DNA from: Xanthobacteraceae bacterium
GTDB taxonomy: Bacteria > Pseudomonadota > Alphaproteobacteria > Rhizobiales > Xanthobacteraceae
NCBI GenBank assembly: GCA_030037065.1
Contig: JASHRW010000113.1
Span: 1-34,149 of the forward strand
Direction of reading: 5' to 3'
DNA: 34,149 nt
Shown: in pieces, positions 16,653 through 24,059 of the stretch
How positions within the stretch are numbered: position 1 is the first letter of the stretch
How the letters are laid out: each line of letters starts with the position of its first letter
Notes under the pieces: generated by a model
Told to the model about the DNA's origin: nothing
The model's database searches: none
Seen by the model: the letters and a program-made list of their open reading frames with translations, nothing else
Program-made: the position numbers and the translations under genes

Positions 16653-17603
16653 TTAGCGTTTATCGGCTTCTTTGTATTCGATCATGGCCTCACGCCGCAA
16701 CCTTTGCAGATACGCTGCGGCCTTGGCGCCGAATTTCTTCTCGAACAATTCGTCGCGGATCTTCTTTTGCTCCGGCGTATCGTCCTTGGTCATTTTCTTG
16801 GCGCAAACGGCGAACATTTGCAGGCCTTCGGAGGTCCGCTCCGGCGGAGTGAGGTGGCCCAGTTCCGTCCCGTCAAGGATTTGGCGCGATTGCTGCGGCA
16901 GATCGGCGGAGAATTTGATCACCTGGTCGCGGACGGCGACTTCGTCCAGTGCGCGCGTGAAGGGAATGCCCTCTGTGCAATTGGAAAAACGTGACCGCAA
17001 TGCATCGGCCTCGCGCTTGCGCACCTCATAAGCCGAATCGGCCGACCCCGGCTGCACGATGAAAATTATCGGACGTAACGTGTATTCATAGCCGACGTTG
17101 TCTTGGTCGGGCTGATGCAGATGTAGCTGGGCGTCCACATCGACGTCGGGGATTTCCAAACTGGCCTTATAGCGTCCGCGGATCAACGCGTTCCAGGCCA
17201 GTTGCGCCTTGAGCCGGCTTTTAAGACTCTGAGCGCTCGAACCGGCATGATCGAGTATGTCGGTCAACTTCTGTGTGTCGATGCCCATGTGTTTAGCGAC
17301 GCCGGCGTACGAGTTCTCAACTTCGGTCTCGGGAACGTCGATCTCGAAGCGCTTGGCCTCTTTCACTTCCAAGGTCTCATCGATGAGAGTATTGAGTACG
17401 TCCTGGCGCGACGGCATCTTTTGCGTGCTCAGCTGCTCAAGTTTGGCACGCTGTGTGATGTCGAGTTCCGTGATGGGCATGCCGTCCACCAGGGCGACAA
17501 CCTCCTGCGAGCGGGCGATCGAAGCGCCGGCAAGCAGCATCACTGCGGCGAGTATCCCCATAGTGAAATTCAGCTGACGGTTGGCGATCCAGGTCTGCCG
17601 CAT
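16653..17603 (-). CDS. surA: SurA-like periplasmic chaperone/peptidyl-prolyl isomerase
   Basis: Periplasmic chaperone expected to escort outer-membrane beta-barrel proteins. A signal peptide occupies about residues 1-32 (hydrophobic core MGILAAVMLLAGASIA). The SurA N-terminal domain follows, from VVALVDGMPITELDITQRAKL through VLNTLIDETLEVKEAKRF. The region after about 165 (TLRPIIFIV onward to FAVCAKK) occupies the place of a parvulin domain but is divergent, so isomerase activity is doubtful. At 316 residues it is shorter than E. coli SurA, which has two parvulin domains; this is usual for alphaproteobacteria. The ATG is preceded by AAGGAAG. It lies between a gap where lptD would be expected and pdxA, 18 bases downstream. 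Confidence 0.88.
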   Translation of the reverse strand: MRQTWIANRQLNFTMGILAAVMLLAGASIARSQEVVALVDGMPITELDITQRAKLEQLSTQKMPSRQDVLNTLIDETLEVKEAKRFEIDVPETEVENSYAGVAKHMGIDTQKLTDILDHAGSSAQSLKSRLKAQLAWNALIRGRYKASLEIPDVDVDAQLHLHQPDQDNVGYEYTLRPIIFIVQPGSADSAYEVRKREADALRSRFSNCTEGIPFTRALDEVAVRDQVIKFSADLPQQSRQILDGTELGHLTPPERTSEGLQMFAVCAKKMTKDDTPEQKKIRDELFEKKFGAKAAAYLQRLRREAMIEYKEADKR

Positions 17604-17806
17604 CGCTTCCTTTCTCTCCTCACCTATCGGCTCGCGCCGAATGCCGTCCCACTAGTCCTCAAACGTTCGTGAACAATACTCCAATCTCGCGGCAAAATTT
17701 AGGACATGCCGCAAGCGGTTGCGCAAGCAGCCGCCCTGTCTTTACCAGCTCGTCCGCCGCATGGAGAGCCTTAATCGCCAACCCAGCCGCACGGCCTTTG
17801 TCGTCG
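17604..17806. other. Short gap between lptG and surA where lptD is expected
   Basis: These 203 bases contain no supported gene. In related Rhizobiales the order is lptF-lptG-lptD-surA-pdxA-rsmA, from memory; here lptD, normally about 800 codons, is missing. No open frame or residue pattern of an LptD start or end was recognised in the gap on the minus strand. It holds a small palindrome GTTCGTGAAC at 17665-17674, and the surA ribosome site. Confidence 0.7.
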
Positions 17807-18898
17807 TTATCCGTCTTCCTGGTAAAGTAATGCGACGAAACCGATGAGACCGCCGACCAGGACCGGAATCCAGGCTGCCACGAACGGCGCCATCAGTTCG
17901 GATTTGCTCATATCCTCGGTGACCTTCTGCAGGACGAATAGCAGAAATCCGGCGCTAATGCCGCTCAAAATCATCTTCTGCACGCCGCCGAAACGAAAGA
18001 ACCGCAGGCTTACGGCAGCGGCGAGCAAAACCATGGCGCAGAGCAGGAACGGTCGGGCAATCAGCTCATTGTATTGCAGCCGATAGCCGGCGGCGGCGAG
18101 GCCCGCCTTGTCCGCCAATTCGATATAGCTGGGAAGGTCCCAGAACGGCACGGTTTCCGGCGTAGCAAAGCTTTCGCGCACCTGCGCAAGGGTCAGATTG
18201 GTGGGTAGCCGGTAGGTATCCTCGATCTGCGGCGGCGTAGTAGTCGAGTAAATGCGCGCGTCGTCAAGCTGCCAATAGCCTTGCTTTAGCTCGGCGGTTT
18301 TTGCCTCGATCCGCTGCTGGAAGCGTCCACCTCGGTCGAGAGTGTACACGGTGACGCCGCCGAGGCTGGAGCCCTGTTCGCGGCTCGACTGCGCGTTGAG
18401 GATGGCTGCCCCATCGGGACTCTTCTGCCGTACCCAGAAGCCGGTGCTGCTCGCTTGCAGCGCCGAAGGCGTCTCGTTCAACATCTCCTGCTCGAGACGC
18501 TTGGAACGCTCATGCAGCAGCGCGGCAATCGGATTGTAGGCGATCGTGGCAAACGTGCCGAACAGAAACGCCACGATCAGCGCCGGCGCCACGAATTGCC
18601 AGGCCGACATGCCTGCCGAACGCGCAATCACCAGTTCGAGGCGGCGCGACAGCGTCAAATAACACGACATCGTGCCTACCAACACGGCAAACGGCATAAT
18701 GTGTTCGGTAAGCTGCGGAATCCGGAACAGGGAAATCTCGGCCAGTATCCACGCCGTCGCCTTCGGCCAATCGGCGCCGCGGCGCATCAATTCGAAATAG
18801 TCGATCATTCCGGCGAGCACGACCACACCGACAAAAGTGCCGAGCACCGAGCTTAAAAAGCGCGTCGCGAAATAGCGGGGCAGCGTGCCGGTTATCAT
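17807..18898 (-). CDS. lptG: LPS export ABC transporter permease LptG
   Basis: Inner-membrane subunit that, with LptF and the ATPase LptB, extracts lipopolysaccharide for transport across the periplasm. With the ATG at 18898 it has 363 residues: an N-terminal membrane helix (FATRFLSSVLGTFVGVVVLAGMIDYFELMR), further helices to about 120, a periplasmic beta-jellyroll region (about 140-260), and a C-terminal membrane block. The pattern ARSAGMSAWQF is the conserved coupling-helix region. A TTG at 18913 would overlap the lptF stop as TTGA and add five residues; the ATG with AGGG upstream is preferred. It follows lptF by 11 bases. Confidence 0.95.
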   Translation of the reverse strand: MITGTLPRYFATRFLSSVLGTFVGVVVLAGMIDYFELMRRGADWPKATAWILAEISLFRIPQLTEHIMPFAVLVGTMSCYLTLSRRLELVIARSAGMSAWQFVAPALIVAFLFGTFATIAYNPIAALLHERSKRLEQEMLNETPSALQASSTGFWVRQKSPDGAAILNAQSSREQGSSLGGVTVYTLDRGGRFQQRIEAKTAELKQGYWQLDDARIYSTTTPPQIEDTYRLPTNLTLAQVRESFATPETVPFWDLPSYIELADKAGLAAAGYRLQYNELIARPFLLCAMVLLAAAVSLRFFRFGGVQKMILSGISAGFLLFVLQKVTEDMSKSELMAPFVAAWIPVLVGGLIGFVALLYQEDG

Positions 18899-18909
18899 CG
18901 CGCCCTGCC

Positions 18910-20067
18910 TCAATTCGCCGTCGCTTGCGCGACCTTCTCGCCGATGATGCTGACGATCCTGGTCATGAATGTAGTGTGTTCAACTGTTCTGCCGCGCGAA
19001 ATCTGCAGCAATCCGAAGGTGATCGTGGCGGCAAGCGCGATAAATTGCACCGCGAGGATGCTGGGGACGCGCACACCGATGATTACGCTGGCAAAGCCGA
19101 TGAGACGCAGCGCCGTGGCCGAAACGATCAAGCCGAGCATCGCCAGCGTCCGGCTCTGCCGCGTGGTTTGGGGCGGCCCCAGAAACATGTAGGTCAGGAT
19201 CACGAACGCCAGCGGGTAGAGCGGAGTTGCCAATCGATCGTACAGTTCGGAGCGGTACTGGTCCGGCTGGGCGGCGTAGAGCGCATCGCCGGGCCGCGGC
19301 CACATCAGGTCCCAGATGTATTTCTCCCGTACGGTGTAGTTTGCGTTCTGCGGTCCGGCGCCGAATTTCGACAGATCGAAAGCATAGCGGTCGAAAGTCA
19401 CAATTCGCGGGTCGACGTGGCCGGCTTCGAGCCGCTGAATGCTGCCATGCTCAAGAACGAGAAACGAGCCTTTGTCGTTCTTCACGATTTCGCCCTGCTC
19501 GGCGAGGTAGGTGGACTTTTCATTGGGGTCGTGCCGATCGTCGACGAGTATGCCGACCAGCAGGCCGTTCGGGCGCCGGTCTGCGATGTGGAAAGTGAGG
19601 TTACCGCTCACGCTGGTGAAGCGGCCTGGCTGCACGATGTTGGTGAGAATGTCGGCGCGCACCTGCTCCGACCAATCGCTCAATTCGCGCAGCGCGCGGG
19701 GCGAGATGTAGGCCGCAATGGCCGAAACCAGTAGCGAGACCAACACTGCCGCAGCGAGGAACGGCCACAACAAACGCCATGGCGACACGCCGGCGGCATT
19801 CATGACGATGATTTCGGAGTCGGCCCCTAGCCGATTGAGCACGTGGGCTGCGGCAATCATCAGCGCGATCGGTGCGATAATCATGACCAGCAGCGGCACG
19901 ATCATTCCGGTAATGCCGATGAAGACGAAAAGCGTTTGCCGCTCGCTCGTGATCAGGTCGAAGTCGCGGATCGCCTGGGTGAACCAGATCACCACGGTCA
20001 GCGTCACCAGCGTGATCAGGAAAGCGCCCATCGTGGTGCGAAATATGTACCGGCTGATCGATCCCAC
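18910..20067 (-). CDS. lptF: LPS export ABC transporter permease LptF
   Basis: Partner of LptG in the LptB2FG complex. The 385-residue protein begins MGSISRYIFRTTMGAFLITLVTLTVVIWFTQAIRDFDLI, the usual first membrane helix, then MNAAGVSPWRLL as coupling segment, a periplasmic region with FTSVSGNLTFHIADR, and three C-terminal helices. The start codon is GTG at 20067 with GAGAGGG several bases upstream. It heads the minus-strand operon lptF-lptG-surA-pdxA-rsmA-adh and is divergent from pepA with 268 bases between them. Confidence 0.95.
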   Translation of the reverse strand: MGSISRYIFRTTMGAFLITLVTLTVVIWFTQAIRDFDLITSERQTLFVFIGITGMIVPLLVMIIAPIALMIAAAHVLNRLGADSEIIVMNAAGVSPWRLLWPFLAAAVLVSLLVSAIAAYISPRALRELSDWSEQVRADILTNIVQPGRFTSVSGNLTFHIADRRPNGLLVGILVDDRHDPNEKSTYLAEQGEIVKNDKGSFLVLEHGSIQRLEAGHVDPRIVTFDRYAFDLSKFGAGPQNANYTVREKYIWDLMWPRPGDALYAAQPDQYRSELYDRLATPLYPLAFVILTYMFLGPPQTTRQSRTLAMLGLIVSATALRLIGFASVIIGVRVPSILAVQFIALAATITFGLLQISRGRTVEHTTFMTRIVSIIGEKVAQATAN

Positions 20068-20255
20068 CGGCTGCCCTCTCTCCGCCGCCGGCCCATCGCG
20101 CGGCTGAACCGGCCGTCGCTGCCTCGCTATGAGGCCGATTTAACCAAGGCGGGCCGCGTAGTGCTTTCACAAAATGGCCTCGCCAAGGCAATCTCGTTGC
20201 CACAAATCGCACGGGCCCGCTCCAATGGCCGCGGCATGTGGCGGGCAAAGGCCAC

Positions 20256-20284
20256 TTGGCATTATCGATCACTGCGGTTCATAA
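20256..20284 (+). promoter_or_regulatory. Possible pepA promoter
   Basis: TTGGCA (20256-20261) and TCATAA (20279-20284) are separated by 17 bases, about 50 bases before the pepA ATG. The -35 is good and the -10 only fair. Confidence 0.35.
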
Positions 20285-20335
20285 GTCGGCTGCGAACAGT
20301 AATGAGCAGGCCCGGACTGCCGCACAGGACCCAAA

Positions 20336-21829
20336 ATGCCCGATGTTCTTAAGCTCGGCTTCACTTCCTTCACCCGTCTACGTGGCGTTCTCGTTACGTT
20401 CTGCAGCGAGAATCTAAAATTTGGTCCGGCGACCAAAAAGGCGCTGTTGCCGGCCGAACAGGCAGTGCGCCGTGCGGCGGCGGCGGACCGCTTTACGGGG
20501 AAGAACGGATCGACGCTCGACATGGTCGCCCCGCAAGGTCTGGATGTGCCCCGATTGGTCGTGATCGGGACTGGCAAGGAGAGCGACCTTAAGTCCCGCG
20601 ATATGGTCAAGCTCGGCGGCGTCAGTATGGGGAAGGTTCCCGCCGCGGCGGCCGAAGCGACAATCTTTGCGGAATTCGGCCCAGGCGCGCTCAAACCCGA
20701 TCAGGTTGCCGATTTGGCTCTTGGCGTTCGTCTGCGCGCCTATTCGTTCAATCGGTACAAGACCAAGCGCAAGGAAGGCGAGGAGCGCGCCGACAAAGTC
20801 GAAATCAATGTGGCCTGCGCCAATCCCGCCGCCACCGAGAAAGCCTGGGGGCGCGCAGCAGCAATCGCCGACGGCGTTGTTATGGCGCGCGATCTCATCA
20901 ATGAGCCGGCGAACGTGCTTTACCCCGGCGAGTTTGCCCGCCGGGCCTCGGGCTTGGCCAAAGTCGGCGTTGGCGTCGAGGTGCTCGATGTGGCGGCGAT
21001 GCGCAAGCTGGGCATGGGAGCGCTGCTTGGCGTCGGACAGGGCTCGGCGCACGATTCCCGGCTCGTCGTCATGCGCTGGAACGGCGGCAAACGCGGCGCC
21101 GATCCGGTTGCCTTCCTCGGCAAGGGCGTTTGCTTCGATACCGGCGGCATTTCGATCAAACCGGCGCAGGGCATGGAGGACATGAAGGGCGACATGGCGG
21201 GTGCCGCTTGTGTTGTCGGCCTTATGCATGCGCTCGCCGCGCGCAAAGCCAAGGTCAACGCGGTGGGCGCCATCGGCCTTGTGGAGAATATGCCCGACGG
21301 CAAGGCGCAGCGGCCGGGCGACATCGTCAAGACGATGTCGGGACAGACCATTGAAATCATCAATACCGACGCTGAAGGCCGCCTCGTGCTCGCCGACGTG
21401 CTGCATTACGTCAACAAGCGGTTCAAACCGAAGTTCATGATCAACCTGGCGACACTGACCGGCGCCATCATCGTCGCGCTCGGACAAGAATATGCCGGGC
21501 TATTCGCCAACAACGACAAGCTTGTCGAGCGGCTGACCAATGCCGGGGAAGCCACCGGAGAGCGGGTCTGGCGCATGCCGCTCGGGCCCGAATACGACAA
21601 GCTGATCGATTCGAAATTCGCCGATATGAAAAACACCGGCGGGCGCTGGGCCGGCTCCATTACGGCGGCGCAGTTGCTCCAGCGCTTCGTCGACAAAACG
21701 CCATGGGCGCATCTCGACATCGCTGGCACTGCGCTCGGCTCGCCACAGACCGATATCAATAGGAGCTGGAGTTCGGGCTGGGGCGTGCGGCTGCTCGACC
21801 GGCTGGTCGCCGATCATTACGAGCGGTAA
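20336..21829 (+). CDS. pepA: Leucyl aminopeptidase (M17 family)
   Basis: Cytosolic hexameric aminopeptidase with two metal ions that releases N-terminal residues; in some bacteria it also binds DNA. The 497-residue protein has the variable N-terminal domain to about 160 and the catalytic domain after it. Metal and catalytic residues by comparison with E. coli PepA are Lys263, Asp268, Lys275, Asp286, Asp345, Glu347 and Arg349, the last three in the M17 signature [28 protein letters not shown]-type sequence, here [17 protein letters not shown], is intact. It is followed by holC after 8 bases, a pairing conserved in proteobacteria. It is divergent from lptF. Confidence 0.97.
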   Translation: MPDVLKLGFTSFTRLRGVLVTFCSENLKFGPATKKALLPAEQAVRRAAAADRFTGKNGSTLDMVAPQGLDVPRLVVIGTGKESDLKSRDMVKLGGVSMGKVPAAAAEATIFAEFGPGALKPDQVADLALGVRLRAYSFNRYKTKRKEGEERADKVEINVACANPAATEKAWGRAAAIADGVVMARDLINEPANVLYPGEFARRASGLAKVGVGVEVLDVAAMRKLGMGALLGVGQGSAHDSRLVVMRWNGGKRGADPVAFLGKGVCFDTGGISIKPAQGMEDMKGDMAGAACVVGLMHALAARKAKVNAVGAIGLVENMPDGKAQRPGDIVKTMSGQTIEIINTDAEGRLVLADVLHYVNKRFKPKFMINLATLTGAIIVALGQEYAGLFANNDKLVERLTNAGEATGERVWRMPLGPEYDKLIDSKFADMKNTGGRWAGSITAAQLLQRFVDKTPWAHLDIAGTALGSPQTDINRSWSSGWGVRLLDRLVADHYER

Positions 21830-21837
21830 CGGGGGCG

Positions 21838-22305
21838 ATGACCGAAATCCTCTTCTATCATCTCAAAGGCCAGACTCCGGAGCAGGTGTTGCCGCCGCTC
21901 ATTTCAAGGTCGCTAGAGCGCGGCTGGCGCGTCGTTGTGCAGGCCTCCTCGGAGGAGCGCATCGAAGCGCTGGACGCTCACTTATGGACGTGGCGCGATG
22001 ATGCCTTTCTGCCGCACGGCACCTGGCGCGACACGGCGGCTGCCGAGCAGCCTGTGCTGCTCACGGTGAACGAAGACAATCCCAATGGCGCCACCATCCG
22101 CTTTCTGCTCGAGAGCGCTGCAATGCCCGCCGACGCCTCGGCTTACCAGCGTATCGTTCTCGTCTTCGACGGCGATGACCCCGAGGCAGTCGAAGCGGCG
22201 CGAGCCCGCTGGAGCAAGGCAAAAACGGACGGCTTTGAGGTCACCTACTGGCGTACGGACGAAAACGGCCGCTGGCAACGGCAGGCAAACGCTAATGGTG
22301 GCTAG
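21838..22305 (+). CDS. holC: DNA polymerase III chi subunit
   Basis: Clamp-loader accessory subunit that links the polymerase III holoenzyme to single-strand binding protein. The 155-residue protein shows the HolC pattern: EILFYHLKGQTPEQVLPPLISRSLERGWRVVV, then LDAHLWTWRDDAFLPHG, and VLLTVNEDNPNGATIRFLLE. RIVLVFDGDDPEAVEAARARWSKAKTDGFEVTYWR is the conserved end. The ATG has GGGGG just before it and lies 8 bases after pepA, so the two form an operon. Confidence 0.95.
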   Translation: MTEILFYHLKGQTPEQVLPPLISRSLERGWRVVVQASSEERIEALDAHLWTWRDDAFLPHGTWRDTAAAEQPVLLTVNEDNPNGATIRFLLESAAMPADASAYQRIVLVFDGDDPEAVEAARARWSKAKTDGFEVTYWRTDENGRWQRQANANGG

Positions 22306-22306
22306 G

Positions 22307-22337
22307 AGCGAAAAGCATAACGGCGTGGCATTTCGCT
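22307..22337 (+). terminator. Inverted repeat after holC, possible terminator
   Basis: AGCGAAA (22307-22313) and TTTCGCT (22331-22337) are perfect 7-bp arms with a 17-base loop, starting two bases after the holC stop. No clear T run follows immediately, though the next 40 bases are AT-rich, so termination is only possible. Confidence 0.3.
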
Positions 22338-22444
22338 TACACTGTAAAATACTTTATATAACTGTCTGATTAATAACAACTATCTGTCCGGTAAACCACG
22401 GAGCCAAGAGCCCGTCGTAAAGGCCGTTCTGCCGCATTATATTT

Positions 22445-22474
22445 TTGCTCGGCTATCAGATAGAGTGCTATAGT
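22445..22474 (+). promoter_or_regulatory. Promoter with no leader for the gene at 22481
   Basis: TTGCTC (22445-22450), an 18-base spacer and TATAGT (22469-22474) form a fair promoter. The -10 ends six bases before the ATG at 22481, so the predicted transcript would begin at or next to the start codon. There is no Shine-Dalgarno sequence. Confidence 0.45.
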
Positions 22475-22480
22475 TTCGTT

Positions 22481-22915
22481 ATGAACAAACATTCAGCGAC
22501 AAAAAAGCGGCCGGCCAAGCCAAGCCGCAGTACGGGAGCGCGTAAGCCTTTGCCGCGCAAAGCCAGTGCGCGCCCGACCGCAAGAAAAGTCGAACAAAGC
22601 AACGGCCGAAAGATCGCCACGATCAACGTCACTCAAGTCAGCGTTAGCCAATCGAGCGCGAGCCACCTGAACGTCGGCAAGTTGAACGTCAGCGCGGTGG
22701 CGGCGATCGGTTCGGCGTTGCGGGCACACAAGTTCCACGTGGGCCAGACTGTGTTCTATACATCGAGCCCGATCAGCCGCCCCGGAGCCAGCGGGAGCTA
22801 CAAGGTCGTCCGGTTGCTGCCGTCCGACGGCGACGATTATCAATACCGGATCAAGCACGCGGGCGAGGCGTTCGAGCGCGTAGCCAAAGAAAGCCAGCTC
22901 GAACTCGAAAGCTGA
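22481..22915 (+). CDS. Conserved hypothetical protein with basic N-terminus
   Basis: A 144-residue protein. Residues 1-45 are strongly basic (Lys, Arg, Pro, Ala: KKRPAKPSRSTGARK and similar) and could bind nucleic acid. Residues 46-72 have alternating pattern INVTQVSVSQ and LNVGKLNVSAV. From about 84 there is a compact domain, HKFHVGQTVFYTSS, then GSYKVVRLLPSDGDDYQYRIKHAGEAFERVAKESQL. A similar C-terminal domain occurs in many small uncharacterised Rhizobiales proteins, as far as I recall; no function is known. It may be expressed from a leaderless message. It stands alone between holC and another uncharacterised gene. The frame is open 12 codons further upstream, but MNKHSATKK is the plausible start. 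Confidence 0.7.
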   Translation: MNKHSATKKRPAKPSRSTGARKPLPRKASARPTARKVEQSNGRKIATINVTQVSVSQSSASHLNVGKLNVSAVAAIGSALRAHKFHVGQTVFYTSSPISRPGASGSYKVVRLLPSDGDDYQYRIKHAGEAFERVAKESQLELES

Positions 22916-23102
22916 GTGCGGGCGGGCACGTTCGTCGAAGCTCGCACCTTTTCGTGGCGGACTCGGTCGAACTCAGAGGCTTCCATTCACGTAGCGCCCG
23001 TACTGGCGCCCGCGCCGCTGGTGCGCCATACTCTCGCATACTCTTTGTGCCTTCATTGGCATTGCGTGAGGTCGCTTCCCGTTCGTCAGTCAGGATGCGT
23101 TG

Positions 23103-23993
23103 ATGCTGCGCGTCGATCCGCAGATTGTGGCTTGGTCTCCGCTGTGGATTGCGGCCGCCTCGGCGGCCCTGCTTGTCGTCGTCATCTGCGCGCTGGCTCT
23201 ACGTCCCTCGCATGAGGAATTCGCGGCTGCGAGCGGGCGTATTGTCTTGATTCTTCTGGGCGGGGCGTTGAGCGGGTCTCTGGTCTGGGCTTTTTTGGCT
23301 AGCGCGACCCTGCGGGATCAAAACGCCGAGCTGAGTGCGCTCAAATTGCGCGCCGCGCAATTGACGGCGCAGTCGCTTGTGCCTGGGTCGCCGCTCGCTT
23401 GCCTCGACGCAATAGCAGGCGACACCGTGCAGGCCGCGTGTGAAGGTGCAATTTTTGCCTCGCCGGCGAGTGTCGCGGCGGCGATTTCGTACGTGGCTGC
23501 ACAGTTTGTCCTGTTGTCCGACATGACGGACTTTGCCAAGCGTGGTGGATCACGCATCGACGACGCGCTGCTGCCGTTGCGACACGCGCTGCAGGCCGAT
23601 CCGTTCGGCTTTCTCGCCCACGTTTTGGTCGCGCGCGACAACTGCACAAGCGAGAATTGTCCGGCGCTGGCCCTGCTGCCCGATCCGAGCCACGTGCGCA
23701 CGAATATCATCGCGCAGACGTTGCGCCATTATCTCGACCGTTACCGCGACCTATGGGCGAGGTCGCCCGACGGGCCAGTCGCGGATGCGACCGGCGCCCT
23801 GCCTCCCGGCGCAGCAGAGAAGCGCAAGGTCTCGGTCAATGTCGACTTTCCTTCCGCGGCATCCATTCCTCCGATCAGCATCATGAATCCGGAACCGAAA
23901 GCACCTGTCGATGCGGAACCCGCGCATAAACGTGCAAGCACGGCGCAAACCGACCCGGTCTGGACGCCCGCTCCGGCGCCGGCGGCGCAGTGA
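23103..23993 (+). CDS. Uncharacterised two-helix membrane protein with four cysteines
   Basis: A 296-residue protein with two predicted transmembrane segments at about 13-33 and 46-68, then a soluble region. The soluble part carries four cysteines, 100 (SPLACLDAI), 113 (QAACEGAIF), 181 and 186 (DNCTSENCPAL), which could form two disulfides if that part is periplasmic. Residues 233-296 are Pro/Ala-rich and low-complexity (NPEPKAPVDAEPAHK). I recall similar proteins in Bradyrhizobium relatives but no function. The ATG at 23103 is chosen; a TTG immediately before it is in frame. It is 187 bases after the preceding gene and 66 bases before the carboxylase gene. Confidence 0.7.
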   Translation: MLRVDPQIVAWSPLWIAAASAALLVVVICALALRPSHEEFAAASGRIVLILLGGALSGSLVWAFLASATLRDQNAELSALKLRAAQLTAQSLVPGSPLACLDAIAGDTVQAACEGAIFASPASVAAAISYVAAQFVLLSDMTDFAKRGGSRIDDALLPLRHALQADPFGFLAHVLVARDNCTSENCPALALLPDPSHVRTNIIAQTLRHYLDRYRDLWARSPDGPVADATGALPPGAAEKRKVSVNVDFPSAASIPPISIMNPEPKAPVDAEPAHKRASTAQTDPVWTPAPAPAAQ

Positions 23994-24059
23994 AAGTCCT
24001 ACCGCTGACGCGAGTGGAACATTCGCAGCAAATGCCGAAGCCCGGTTCTGAATAAGCCC

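Noticed and set aside
22307-22480. Riboswitch or small RNA in the AT-rich gap after holC
   Set aside because: The stretch is AT-rich and has one inverted repeat, but no recognisable aptamer or strong terminator; it is explained by the end of holC plus a promoter.
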